Positions 43,983-51,760 of a stretch of 64,000 bases of DNA are shown one piece after another. How positions within the stretch are numbered: position 1 is the stretch's first letter; each line of letters begins with the position of its first letter. A program made the position numbers and the translations under genes. Origin of the DNA: Paenibacillus senegalensis JC66 (GTDB taxonomy: Bacteria; Bacillota; Bacilli; Paenibacillales; NBRC-103111); contig NZ_HE610957.1 of NCBI RefSeq assembly GCF_000285515.1, positions 388,867 through 452,866 on the forward strand, in the 5' to 3' direction. A model generated the notes under the pieces. It made no database searches and had not been told where the DNA came from. It saw only the letters and a program-made list of their open reading frames with translations.

Positions 43983-46757
43983 ATGACTACCGTTTTGTTT
44001 ACATTTAAATGGAAGCGCATACAGACAGTCGGTTGTATCAGTTTGGTCGCGGTCCTGTTGCTTAGCCTATTTCCTGCCCGTCCCGCTCACGCTTATGTGG
44101 ACCGGTCGTTTAGCGCCCCTATCGACCTTGGCTCCCCGATTCAAAGCATAGCGATTTATGATTCTGCCTATGGTGTGGAAAACGGCAGAGATGTCATGTA
44201 TACCACTACTTCCGGTAACCCGGCGCAATTCCAAGTTATCGATGTCCTAAGTCAGGAAGTACTGCGTGTTTTTCCGCTGCCGGGCAGTGAAAGCTCCTGG
44301 ACGCATTTGACCGTCCCTGATGGAACTGTCTATATAGGCGGTAATGGTAAATTGTATCAATACTCGCCGCAAACACAATCGTTAACCGATCTCGGCGGTA
44401 TTGGCGAGTCCGTCGTATACGGCTTGTCTCATGACGAGCAAGGTAGAGTTTATTTTGGTTCCTATCCTAACGCAAAGATTGGAAGATATGATCCGGCTAC
44501 AGGAGAAATGAAAGACTATGGTACGGTAGCTCCGGGACAAAGTTACACCCGCTCCACAGCCTATCATGACGGATATATTTATGCCGGGATTGGGACATCA
44601 GCTAGTGTGGTCAAGATTGATGCGGAAACCGGGGAAAAAGAAACGATCGCTTTGCCGGATTACCCCGGTGTAGCGCTCACGGGAACGGTTAATCAGCTGG
44701 ATGTAGCCGGACGTTATCTCGTAGCCGGGGTGAACAGCGGAACGAGCCCCCTTCTCTTCTATGATCTTGAACTTCAGCAGTGGAGCAGCACTTACTATGA
44801 AAACAACCGGGGTATCCGCTTATCCTACGGCGTCGAGGGAAGCAATGTTGTTTATTTTATCCGTAACGGCCAGTTAATGGAGCTGAACATAAATACCCTG
44901 CAGCTGGAGGAAACAGGCCTGGCTTATGGCTCTTACCTGCGGAATTCAACCTGGGTAAATGTGCCTAATGACCCTGATCTTCCCGGTCTTTCTTTAATAA
45001 CGGTTACCTTCGGCGGGGGAATCGTGTTTTTCAATCCACAAAGCCAAATTGTCAAATCTGTGCAGTATCCGATTCAAGGAAATCCGATTCCTATCCAAGC
45101 ACTTGAAACCGGTCCTGACGGCAAGCTGTACATGAGCGGTTATCCTGGCGGGCAAGCGGCAGTTTACTCTCCGGATACTGATAAGTTTCAGATGTTCCCG
45201 CTCGGTCAGGCTGAAGGTATGACCAGCTTTGGCAGTAAGCTCTTTCTAGGTGTATATCCAGGAGCCGCTATCCATGAGCTTGACACGAACAAGCCTTTAC
45301 AGGCATCGGTCAACCCTGTTCAGCGCTTTACGATTCCGCATCAGGATCGTCCGTTCAGTATGACTTCTGATGAGAAAAGGCTATTTATTGGCACAATCCC
45401 GGATTATGGAGAATTAGGCGGCGCCTTAACGATTTATGAGCCTGAGACCGGGTCAGCTCCTGTAGTCCACGAGAACCTGATTGAGAACCAGAGTATTGTT
45501 GGACTAACCGTTGCTGACGGTAAGCTGTACGGCTCTACCACAGTGGCAGGGGGGCTGGGCATCGATCCGGTGGAAACAGCAGCCAAGCTGTTTGTATGGG
45601 ACATTGCGAGCGGAACCAAGCTTCAGGAATGGGTACCTGCCATACCGGGAATAAGCTCCACTCCCCGTATGATCAGCGGATTGACGGCAGGACCAGATGG
45701 ACAAATATGGGCTGCCGCGGATGGCACGCTCTTTGCCTTTGACCCCGACACTCTCGAAATCACGAAGAGCGAAACGATTTATCCCGAAGTATCGAATTAT
45801 GGAAGATGGCGCCCTGTATATATCCGTACTGGCGCAGATGGTCTCTTGTATACGACATTGGCCGGACGCATTACCGTCGTGGATCCAGACTCTCTGGAAT
45901 CGGTAACGCTGGCCACCACCCCTCTTATGACACTGGGGCACGACGGCCACATTTACTATGCTGATGATACTCAGTTAATGAAGATTGAAGTAGGTGAGGG
46001 TACAGGCGAATTCCCCGTGACGATTCAGCTGCCGCTGGCCAACAGCTCGTTCGAGGAGCCGTGGGAGCCAGAGCAAGCGGTGAACGGCTGGCCTTCCCTG
46101 TTTACGATTACACCTAACGCAGCCTACAGCATCAGCAATGAACGTGCTGCTGATGGTCAATACAGCTTGAAGCTGACTGATGCATCGACAACAGAGACGG
46201 TAGCTTTGGCTTCAGAACCTCTGCCCGTTCAGCCGGGAGAAGAATATAAAACACGCTTGCAAGTGTATTTGGAGTCAGGGCGCACGCTGGCTTCTATGAA
46301 TTTCTATGACGAAGCAGGCACCCAAGTCGGCGGGCAAAGCGTGCAAATCACCTCCGGCCACGGCCAATGGATCCCATTGGAGCTCGCAGCCCATGCACCG
46401 GAAAATGCGGCCACGGTTCGGGTGGTGTTATTCTGTTCGCAGCTGTGGATGACCACTGCATTCTACGATGATGTATCGATTTCGTATACGCTGATGGTCT
46501 CTCCGCAAAAGCTTTTGACAGCCATCGAGGATTTAACAGCCAGCGGTGATCTCCGGCATCCGTTAAGCCAGCAGCTAAGCAACGCCGTTAGGAAAGCAAT
46601 TCATCATTACGATCATGGACGGGAGCGTCAAGCGCTTCATCAATTAGCCAACGCGAAGAAGCATCTTGACCGCGCTCGGGATAACAGCATCACGAGTGAC
46701 GCCAGGTCCACGATCGCTGCGTACTTGGAGGCAATCATGGCGCGTTGGGCCGATTAG
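43983..46757 (+). CDS. Secreted beta-propeller protein with CBM-like and FIMAH-like domains (copy 2 of the family)
   Basis: About 924 residues. A signal peptide ends PARPAHA just before YVDRSF. The propeller part (about 30-680) has the same repeats and signature blocks as the protein at 5684: HQDRPFSMTSDEKRLFIGTI, DYGELGGALTIYEPETG and QAEGMTSFGSKLFLGVYPGA. Residues about 690-840 look like a jelly-roll carbohydrate-binding module (NSSFEEPWEPEQAVNGWPSL, TAFYDDVSISY). The last 80 residues are helical with the pattern of the FIMAH domain found at the end of secreted Bacillota glycan lyases (LSNAVRKAIHHYDHGRERQA). It probably binds or cleaves an extracellular polysaccharide. ATG at 43983 has GAGGGG eight bases upstream. 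A strong terminator follows. Confidence 0.82.
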   Translation: MTTVLFTFKWKRIQTVGCISLVAVLLLSLFPARPAHAYVDRSFSAPIDLGSPIQSIAIYDSAYGVENGRDVMYTTTSGNPAQFQVIDVLSQEVLRVFPLPGSESSWTHLTVPDGTVYIGGNGKLYQYSPQTQSLTDLGGIGESVVYGLSHDEQGRVYFGSYPNAKIGRYDPATGEMKDYGTVAPGQSYTRSTAYHDGYIYAGIGTSASVVKIDAETGEKETIALPDYPGVALTGTVNQLDVAGRYLVAGVNSGTSPLLFYDLELQQWSSTYYENNRGIRLSYGVEGSNVVYFIRNGQLMELNINTLQLEETGLAYGSYLRNSTWVNVPNDPDLPGLSLITVTFGGGIVFFNPQSQIVKSVQYPIQGNPIPIQALETGPDGKLYMSGYPGGQAAVYSPDTDKFQMFPLGQAEGMTSFGSKLFLGVYPGAAIHELDTNKPLQASVNPVQRFTIPHQDRPFSMTSDEKRLFIGTIPDYGELGGALTIYEPETGSAPVVHENLIENQSIVGLTVADGKLYGSTTVAGGLGIDPVETAAKLFVWDIASGTKLQEWVPAIPGISSTPRMISGLTAGPDGQIWAAADGTLFAFDPDTLEITKSETIYPEVSNYGRWRPVYIRTGADGLLYTTLAGRITVVDPDSLESVTLATTPLMTLGHDGHIYYADDTQLMKIEVGEGTGEFPVTIQLPLANSSFEEPWEPEQAVNGWPSLFTITPNAAYSISNERAADGQYSLKLTDASTTETVALASEPLPVQPGEEYKTRLQVYLESGRTLASMNFYDEAGTQVGGQSVQITSGHGQWIPLELAAHAPENAATVRVVLFCSQLWMTTAFYDDVSISYTLMVSPQKLLTAIEDLTASGDLRHPLSQQLSNAVRKAIHHYDHGRERQALHQLANAKKHLDRARDNSITSDARSTIAAYLEAIMARWAD

Positions 46758-46784
46758 CTTTCCATTGGAATCCTATAAACGTAT

Positions 46785-46823
46785 AACCACCAGGTATTCC
46801 ACACGGAGCCTGGTGGTTTTTTT
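46785..46823 (+). terminator. Intrinsic terminator of the secreted beta-propeller gene
   Basis: AACCACCAGG and CCTGGTGGTT form a perfect stem followed by seven T. Confidence 0.95.
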
Positions 46824-46841
46824 ACATTGCTGCGAACTTAC

Positions 46842-48458
46842 TCAGCCTTCTTTGTAGCGTTTATAAGCAGCATTATAAAGCTCCATAAATTCAGACAAGC
46901 CCATTCGGTTTAACTGCTCTACGTAACGATCCCACTCATCTAATCCACCGGTTATAAATTTTGCCTGCATTTCCTTAACATATGCGTCAATGTCAGCAAG
47001 GAGCTGACTCATTTGCTGTGATTCATCCGGCATGTAGCTGAACGCCGGCCACACCTCTTCCGGCTTATAAGGAGCGACCCGGTCCGCCGCTTCAATCATT
47101 GCAGGCAGCGCGGCTTTAAATGTACTTTCCTTAACGATACCGGGGTAAGAGCCGCCCGCCCAGGTTAAAGACTGCATAAGCACCTGCTCAAGTGTTCTTC
47201 CATCCGGACTGTTAGTTATGTTCTCTGTGTACTGAAGGGTTCCGTCCGGAAGCGTCTCATAGGTTTCCCCTTCCCACCCCATAAAAAATTTAAGATTTCC
47301 TTCATCCCCATAAAAGTAATCAATCCAGCGAACCGTTTCAGCCGGATAAGGATTTTGGTTTGTAATAACAAATGAGCCTGGAGCTGCGAGCGGTGATCCA
47401 TAAAAAGAGAAAATCCTGTCTCCATGCGGTCCTTCCAAGGCAGGGGCTCCTACATAATTGGTCAGTCCCATAAGCGTCTCCATACTTGTAATAATGGAAG
47501 AGCCGTAGTTTCCTTCTTCAGTCCCTCTAGCGTAAAACTCGTTGCTCGTAATCGTATAAATATCTTCATTAAGCAAGCCTTCTTTGTACAGCTTGTGAAC
47601 GTACTCCATTATTTCTTTAAATCTAGGGTCTGTAGGAATGAACCGAAGCTCGCCAGACTCCGGGTTTACATCAACATAAGGATGAGAACGTCCACGATTG
47701 CCTAGTCCCCACGCTCCTTTCAAATGGTTAACCAGATTATCTGGGCGAACCCCCGCATAGGGGATTTCATCCAGAATACCGTTGCCGTTTAAATCCGTTT
47801 CTTTAACCGCTTTCAAATAGTTATAAAACTCATCTGTTGTTGCCGGCGGGTTCATCCCCAACTGCTCCAGCCAGGTCTCGTTCAACCACAAGGGGGAACT
47901 GACGAGGACGTAAGTAAAATCAGGATCATAGTACGTCGGGAAAGAGTAGATATTGCCATCCGGCATCGTAAGTCCCTTACGCAAATCTTCATTATCATCC
48001 AGCAGCTTTTTAAAATTCGGAGCGTATTCGTCAATCAAATCATTCAGCGGGATAAATGTGCCCTCTCCCCCGTGCTTCATGATATCAGCTATAGTCAGCC
48101 TGGCGGTATGGAATGCATCCGGATAATCGCGGCTCGCCAACAATAGGTTGACTCTTTCATGCAGCGCATCTGTTGGCACCATCTGCCATTCGACGTTTAT
48201 ATTTGTCATCTCTGCGTACTCAGTGAACAGCCTGACCGTGTTCCAGTTCGAGTTGCTCGTAGGGGCTGCACCTGCAAGGAAAGTAAGCTGGATCGGTTCA
48301 TTCACAATAGGAAAGCCGGTCAAATTCATGTTTTCACTAGGCGCGATTTCCTTTTCCCCCTCAGCTCCCTCCTTGCCACCTTGTGCACCGCAGCCCGTCA
48401 TGAGCAGAGCTAAGCTTAGAGCGCACGCCGCGGTGACTGTCCTGTTCCTTCTTTTCAT
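46842..48458 (-). CDS. Orphan sugar-binding lipoprotein (LipO type)
   Basis: 538 residues. Signal peptide with lipobox LLMTGC (anchor at about Cys23), then a large type 1 binding fold (VQP-like TDEFYNYLKAVKETDLNGNG, PYPAETVRWIDYFYGDEG, and the C-terminal NRMGLSEFMELYNAAYKRYK). It is built like the binding protein at 10750. No permease or ATPase gene adjoins it, so it must feed another importer or act as a surface receptor. It is convergent with the secreted propeller gene and lies downstream of an AraC regulator in the same orientation, which suggests that they respond to the same polymer. Ribosome site GAGGGGG. Confidence 0.9.
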   Translation of the reverse strand: MKRRNRTVTAACALSLALLMTGCGAQGGKEGAEGEKEIAPSENMNLTGFPIVNEPIQLTFLAGAAPTSNSNWNTVRLFTEYAEMTNINVEWQMVPTDALHERVNLLLASRDYPDAFHTARLTIADIMKHGGEGTFIPLNDLIDEYAPNFKKLLDDNEDLRKGLTMPDGNIYSFPTYYDPDFTYVLVSSPLWLNETWLEQLGMNPPATTDEFYNYLKAVKETDLNGNGILDEIPYAGVRPDNLVNHLKGAWGLGNRGRSHPYVDVNPESGELRFIPTDPRFKEIMEYVHKLYKEGLLNEDIYTITSNEFYARGTEEGNYGSSIITSMETLMGLTNYVGAPALEGPHGDRIFSFYGSPLAAPGSFVITNQNPYPAETVRWIDYFYGDEGNLKFFMGWEGETYETLPDGTLQYTENITNSPDGRTLEQVLMQSLTWAGGSYPGIVKESTFKAALPAMIEAADRVAPYKPEEVWPAFSYMPDESQQMSQLLADIDAYVKEMQAKFITGGLDEWDRYVEQLNRMGLSEFMELYNAAYKRYKEG

Positions 48459-48607
48459 CCATAAATCCCCCTCTTTTTTAAAATTTCACCCTACCTCAGA
48501 AGAAATCGTTTACACAAAGGTCAGCCAAACGAAAAGGTACGGTTACCAAAGAAGCTCCAGGGCTTCAGCACCTGCCTGATGCGAAGGAGAGTGAGCCCAA
48601 ATTACCT

Positions 48608-49522
48608 TTAGGGGTAATAATTATAACGATTAAGGGGATAAGCAGCGGCCAGATCGTTCACCGGTGACAAATGCATCAGATGCGGGGCAGAATATTTCTC
48701 GCGATACTGAGAAGCCGTCATTTTCTTAATATTCATAAAGGTTCGGTAGAAATAGTGTACGTTTTTAAAGCCAACAGCATAGGCAATTTCAGAAATATTC
48801 GACTTGCCCTGCAGCAGCAGCTGGCACGCCCGTTCAATTCTGCGTTGAACAATCGCTTTCTGGGGGGAAATTCCCGTATATTGGACAAATTTACGTGTAA
48901 AATGCTCATGGCTCCAGCCCGCCTCTCTGGCAAGCTCATAAATTGAAATCTGTTCATTCAAATGATTGTCGATGTAGTCCAGAGCCTTTAGAACCGGCAG
49001 AGAATGCCTGGTGTCCGAGATCGGTGGAAGCTTCGAGGAAGGAGAGCCCTTCAGCCCCTCCAGCTCCATTAAAGCGGAGACAAGCAGCGTTTTACAGCGT
49101 TCTTCCCACCTATATACCTTCTTATTCGAAAGAAATAATATTTGCTGAAGCAGCATAGGCACAATGGTTTCCTCCACGGAGTGTAGAAAAACCGGTTCTG
49201 TATACGCCGATTCGCTATCTCCCTCCGCCTCATCCCGCTCCCACCGAAACGTAACAAACAAATGACGGACCGGCTGTTTGGCGTCAAATTCATAGGAATG
49301 AGTTACATCGGGCGGCGTAATAATGACGCAAGGCTTGTTGAGCACTAACGATTTATTCGAGGTTACAAATCGGGTTTCGGATACGGCCGGAAAGTAAACG
49401 ATTTGATAATTCGAGTGAAGGACCGGGCCATACACCCATCCAGGCTTAACGGTAAAGTCCCCGGATACAATGAGCCGGACCCGCTCGAAGTCAAAAGCGG
49501 ATTGAACTAATTGAGAAGACAT
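48608..49522 (-). CDS. AraC-family transcriptional regulator
   Basis: About 304 residues. The N-terminal part (about 15-120) is a cupin-like sugar-sensing domain (VVLNKPCVIITPPDVTHSY-like block). Two helix-turn-helix motifs are at the C-terminus: ISIYELAREAGWSHEHFTRK and SEIAYAVGFKNVHYFYRTFM. ATG at 49522 has AAGGAG about ten bases upstream. It is divergent from the PhyH gene (373 bases apart) with a pair of direct repeats between them, and precedes the orphan binding protein. It probably controls one or both neighbours. Confidence 0.92.
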   Translation of the reverse strand: MSSQLVQSAFDFERVRLIVSGDFTVKPGWVYGPVLHSNYQIVYFPAVSETRFVTSNKSLVLNKPCVIITPPDVTHSYEFDAKQPVRHLFVTFRWERDEAEGDSESAYTEPVFLHSVEETIVPMLLQQILFLSNKKVYRWEERCKTLLVSALMELEGLKGSPSSKLPPISDTRHSLPVLKALDYIDNHLNEQISIYELAREAGWSHEHFTRKFVQYTGISPQKAIVQRRIERACQLLLQGKSNISEIAYAVGFKNVHYFYRTFMNIKKMTASQYREKYSAPHLMHLSPVNDLAAAYPLNRYNYYP

Positions 49523-49742
49523 GGCAGGCAGCTCCTTTCTGACTGAATACAAGTATTATACCTTGCCCTGCCGCAAATTCGTTATCCTCCACCGGGTTTT
49601 GCACGCATTCCCTCCCACTTTGGGAGCGTACTGAATAACGCCACCCCCTGTTCATTACCGCCTCTCACACTTTGATAATTCTAAGTCAAGCATGCTTTCA
49701 TTATCCGGGATAGCATTTACCTCCTCAATGCAGGAAAATAGT

Positions 49743-49810
49743 GATTTTGTGCACGAATTTGATTTTTACAAAAAAGTCCATGACAAAATATCATTTTTGT
49801 ACATAAATTC
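49743..49810. promoter_or_regulatory. Direct repeats in the AraC-PhyH intergenic region
   Basis: GATTTTGTGCACGAATTT (49743) and CATTTTTGTACATAAATTC (49792) are similar in most positions and about 49 bases apart. They are candidates for AraC-type binding half-sites in front of the dioxygenase gene. Confidence 0.45.
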
Positions 49811-49895
49811 ACCCGTATGATGCATTTTCGTTTTATCCGTTTCACGTTACCTTTGTTAGAGAGAGCCATCAAAATTGTTTAGGAGGATTTACGCT

Positions 49896-50564
49896 ATGAC
49901 CGAAAATATCAAGGAAAACTATGAACGGGAAGGGTACGTTATTATTCGCGGATTGTTTTCGGAGGAAGACATTCACAGGTACAAAGAAACTGCCAGAGAA
50001 GTATTGAAGCAAAACGGAGTAGGAAAAGAAGGAGTTTATGTTGGAATGGCGGTAGCCAGTCCCGTTTTTAAACAAGCAGCTGCTCACCCCGTACTGGTTC
50101 AAGCACTCCAGCAAATCATCGGGGACAACGTTGTGTTCCTCAGTGATAAGCTCGTTTTCAAAGATGCTTCCACTGATTTCGGTTCGCCTTGGCATCAGGA
50201 TTATCCCTATTGGAAAGGAAGCCACAAAGTTTCCGTTTGGATTGCTTTGGATGACGCTACCCCGGAAAACGGTTGCTTAAGAATTGTTCCTGGCTCCCAT
50301 CTATTGGGGTCAGCCAGCCATGACGGAGATACTTCTGACGGTCTAGGTTTCAAAAATCGTTTGGAGAACAAAGACATCGAAGGACAGAACATCATCGATG
50401 TGGTTGCATCACGCGGAGACGCGATTATTTTCCACGATTTGCTGTACCATGCCTCCTATCCTAACAGCTCCGGTCAAGATCGTTGGGCATTAATCTCCAC
50501 TTATAAGGACGGTGCTCAGGATGATCCTGAATATTCTTGGGCTAAAGCAGCATTTCAAATATAG
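49896..50564 (+). CDS. Phytanoyl-CoA dioxygenase (PhyH) family oxygenase
   Basis: 222 residues. A Fe(II)/2-oxoglutarate-dependent oxygenase fold. The iron ligands are H100 and D102 in SPWHQDYPYW and H185 in DLLYHASYPN; R196 would bind the 2-oxoglutarate carboxylate. VSVWIALDDATPENGCLRIV and PGSHLLGS are family-typical. Bacterial members hydroxylate many small molecules, including ectoine, amino acids and O-methyl or phosphonate compounds; a demethylation of a sugar or other side group would fit the neighbours but is only a guess. ATG at 49896 has AGGAGG at good distance. Divergent from the AraC gene. Confidence 0.93.
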   Translation: MTENIKENYEREGYVIIRGLFSEEDIHRYKETAREVLKQNGVGKEGVYVGMAVASPVFKQAAAHPVLVQALQQIIGDNVVFLSDKLVFKDASTDFGSPWHQDYPYWKGSHKVSVWIALDDATPENGCLRIVPGSHLLGSASHDGDTSDGLGFKNRLENKDIEGQNIIDVVASRGDAIIFHDLLYHASYPNSSGQDRWALISTYKDGAQDDPEYSWAKAAFQI

Positions 50565-50775
50565 CGGCTACGATCAACCGGACAACTATCTTCCTACCAA
50601 TATCGCAGCCGCAATGAATGGAGTTATATAGTTATGTTTAGAAGAACTGATTGGTGCTGTACTGATTGGGGCTGTCCGAAAAATGGACGCGGACGTTCCG
50701 CCCGATAGCTAGAATAAGCAATCCCCAAGCAGCTAACCCGAGGCCAGCGGCCCCGTGGCGAATTGTATGCGGAAT

Positions 50776-50905
50776 TGTATGCGAAAAACCGCATACATTC
50801 GCTGCAGTAGCGGGCCCCGGGCGAAGTGTATGCGAAAAACCGCATGCATTCGCTGCAGTAGCGGGGCTCGAGGCGAAGTGTATGCGAAAACAGTCATGCC
50901 ATTGA
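50776..50905. repeat. 52-nt palindromic repeats, type A (TGTATGCG arms)
   Basis: Hairpin TGTATGCG-AAAAAC-CGCATACA at 50776-50797, repeated at 50827-50848 with one change and again as a damaged copy from 50879. Period 51-52 bases. The spacer of about 30 bases (ATTCGCTGCAGTAGCGGG ... GGCGAAG) is also conserved between copies, so this is a tandem repeat and not a CRISPR array. Confidence 0.7.
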
Positions 50906-50983
50906 ATTCTCAGTCACAACTCCAGCATGAAAAGTAGCCACGGGTGGCGGGGTTCGAGGGCTTCGCGGGCTTGTTGCCTGCGG

Positions 50984-51097
50984 TTTGTACGAAATGTCGT
51001 ACAAATGCATGGGGGTGAGGTGCGATTACCGGAGATTTGTATGAAACGTCGTACAAATGCAGGGGATTGGAGGGTGATTACCCAAAATCGTACAAAT
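50984..51097. repeat. 52-nt palindromic repeats, type B (TTTGTACGA arms)
   Basis: TTTGTACGA-AATG-TCGTACAAA at 50984-51005, then ATTTGTATGA-AACG-TCGTACAAAT at 51035-51058 (period 52), then a damaged third unit ending at 51097. The spacer (GGGGTGAGGTGCGATTACC) is shared, reverse-complemented, with the repeats at 63898-64000. Confidence 0.7.
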
Positions 51098-51234
51098 GCC
51101 GGGGTTTAAGAAGCTGCAGCCAGTGTTTCAGACGAAATCTCGTATCAAGTTATGTGATTAAGGCCGATTACCCGAGCTTGCTCATCATGCGGGGAGTATA
51201 CGCGGGGGGGGTTATTTTCACAGAAAAACCGCAT

Positions 51235-51640
51235 ACAATCGCCGCTACCAGTTTGTTTTGTTCTACAGCATTCGTAATGCGTCCCACGGATACACGCTGC
51301 TTCATTCCGCATATGGAGTGATTGGCGAGCGATTGGCCGCGTCTTCTTTACCCATGCCCAAAACCGTGATTGCTGATGCGGGCTATGGCGGTGAGGAAAA
51401 CTACTTGGATGCGGCGGGCGAAGAAAAACAGCCGCGATTTGATTTTCTCATACCCTAGGACAACTATAAGTGGAGATAAAAAGCGTGTGCGGTCACCTCA
51501 AGGGCAATCAGTCATTCCGACGGTTCTCCTTACGGGGAATGGACAATGTTCACGTTGAAAAGGTTCACGTTGAGGAGTTTGGGATTGTGGCATTGGCCCG
51601 CAACCTACTGAAAGTAGCAGGCCTCCGCCTCGCTACTTTC
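51235..51640 (+). pseudogene. IS1182-family transposase C-terminal remnant
   Basis: Pieces of the DDE transposase are visible in changing frames: PMPKTVIADAGYGGEENYLD (with the second catalytic Asp), EKQPRFDFLIPY, then after a deletion GHLKGNQSFRRFSLRGM and FGIVALARNLLKVAGLRLAT at the C-terminus. Several frameshifts and stops lie between them, and the region with the Cys-rich insert is missing. The protein cannot be made. Confidence 0.8.
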
Positions 51641-51658
51641 TTACAAAAACAACATGAC

Positions 51659-51698
51659 AAAAAAAGTTGGACGGACACTACTTCCGCCCAACTTTTTA
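51659..51698 (-). terminator. Strong terminator between IS remnant and secreted beta-propeller gene
   Basis: AAAAAGTTGG and CCAACTTTTT close a long stem (AGTTGGACGGA with TTCCGCCCAACT). On the minus strand it ends in TTTTTTT and would end the transcript of the gene at 51761-54619; it also works on the plus strand. Confidence 0.88.
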
Positions 51699-51760
51699 TT
51701 TGGGGACTTTCCGGACAGCCCCTACTATATTATTTGCATCAAGATGACCCTTCAAACCAA

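Larger units (their letters stand above)
50668..51722 (+). mobile_element. Decayed IS1182-type insertion sequence
   Basis: Terminal inverted repeats GGGGCTGTCCGA (50668) and CCGGACAGCCCC (51711-51722) enclose about 1,055 bases. The right part holds a decayed transposase tail; the left part has lost the transposase N-terminus and carries palindromic repeats instead. No clear target duplication was found at the ends. It is not able to move by itself. Confidence 0.7.

Noticed and set aside
45504..45950. Minus-strand frame of 148 codons inside the secreted propeller gene
   Set aside because: Antisense shadow of a repetitive coding sequence; no motif.
50776..51097. CRISPR array
   Set aside because: Repeats are palindromic with conserved spacers and no cas genes; unique spacers are absent.
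50660..51735. Target-site duplication of the IS remnant
   Set aside because: Flanks (TACTGATT and TACTATAT) share only the first four bases and are not placed equally, so this is not convincing.
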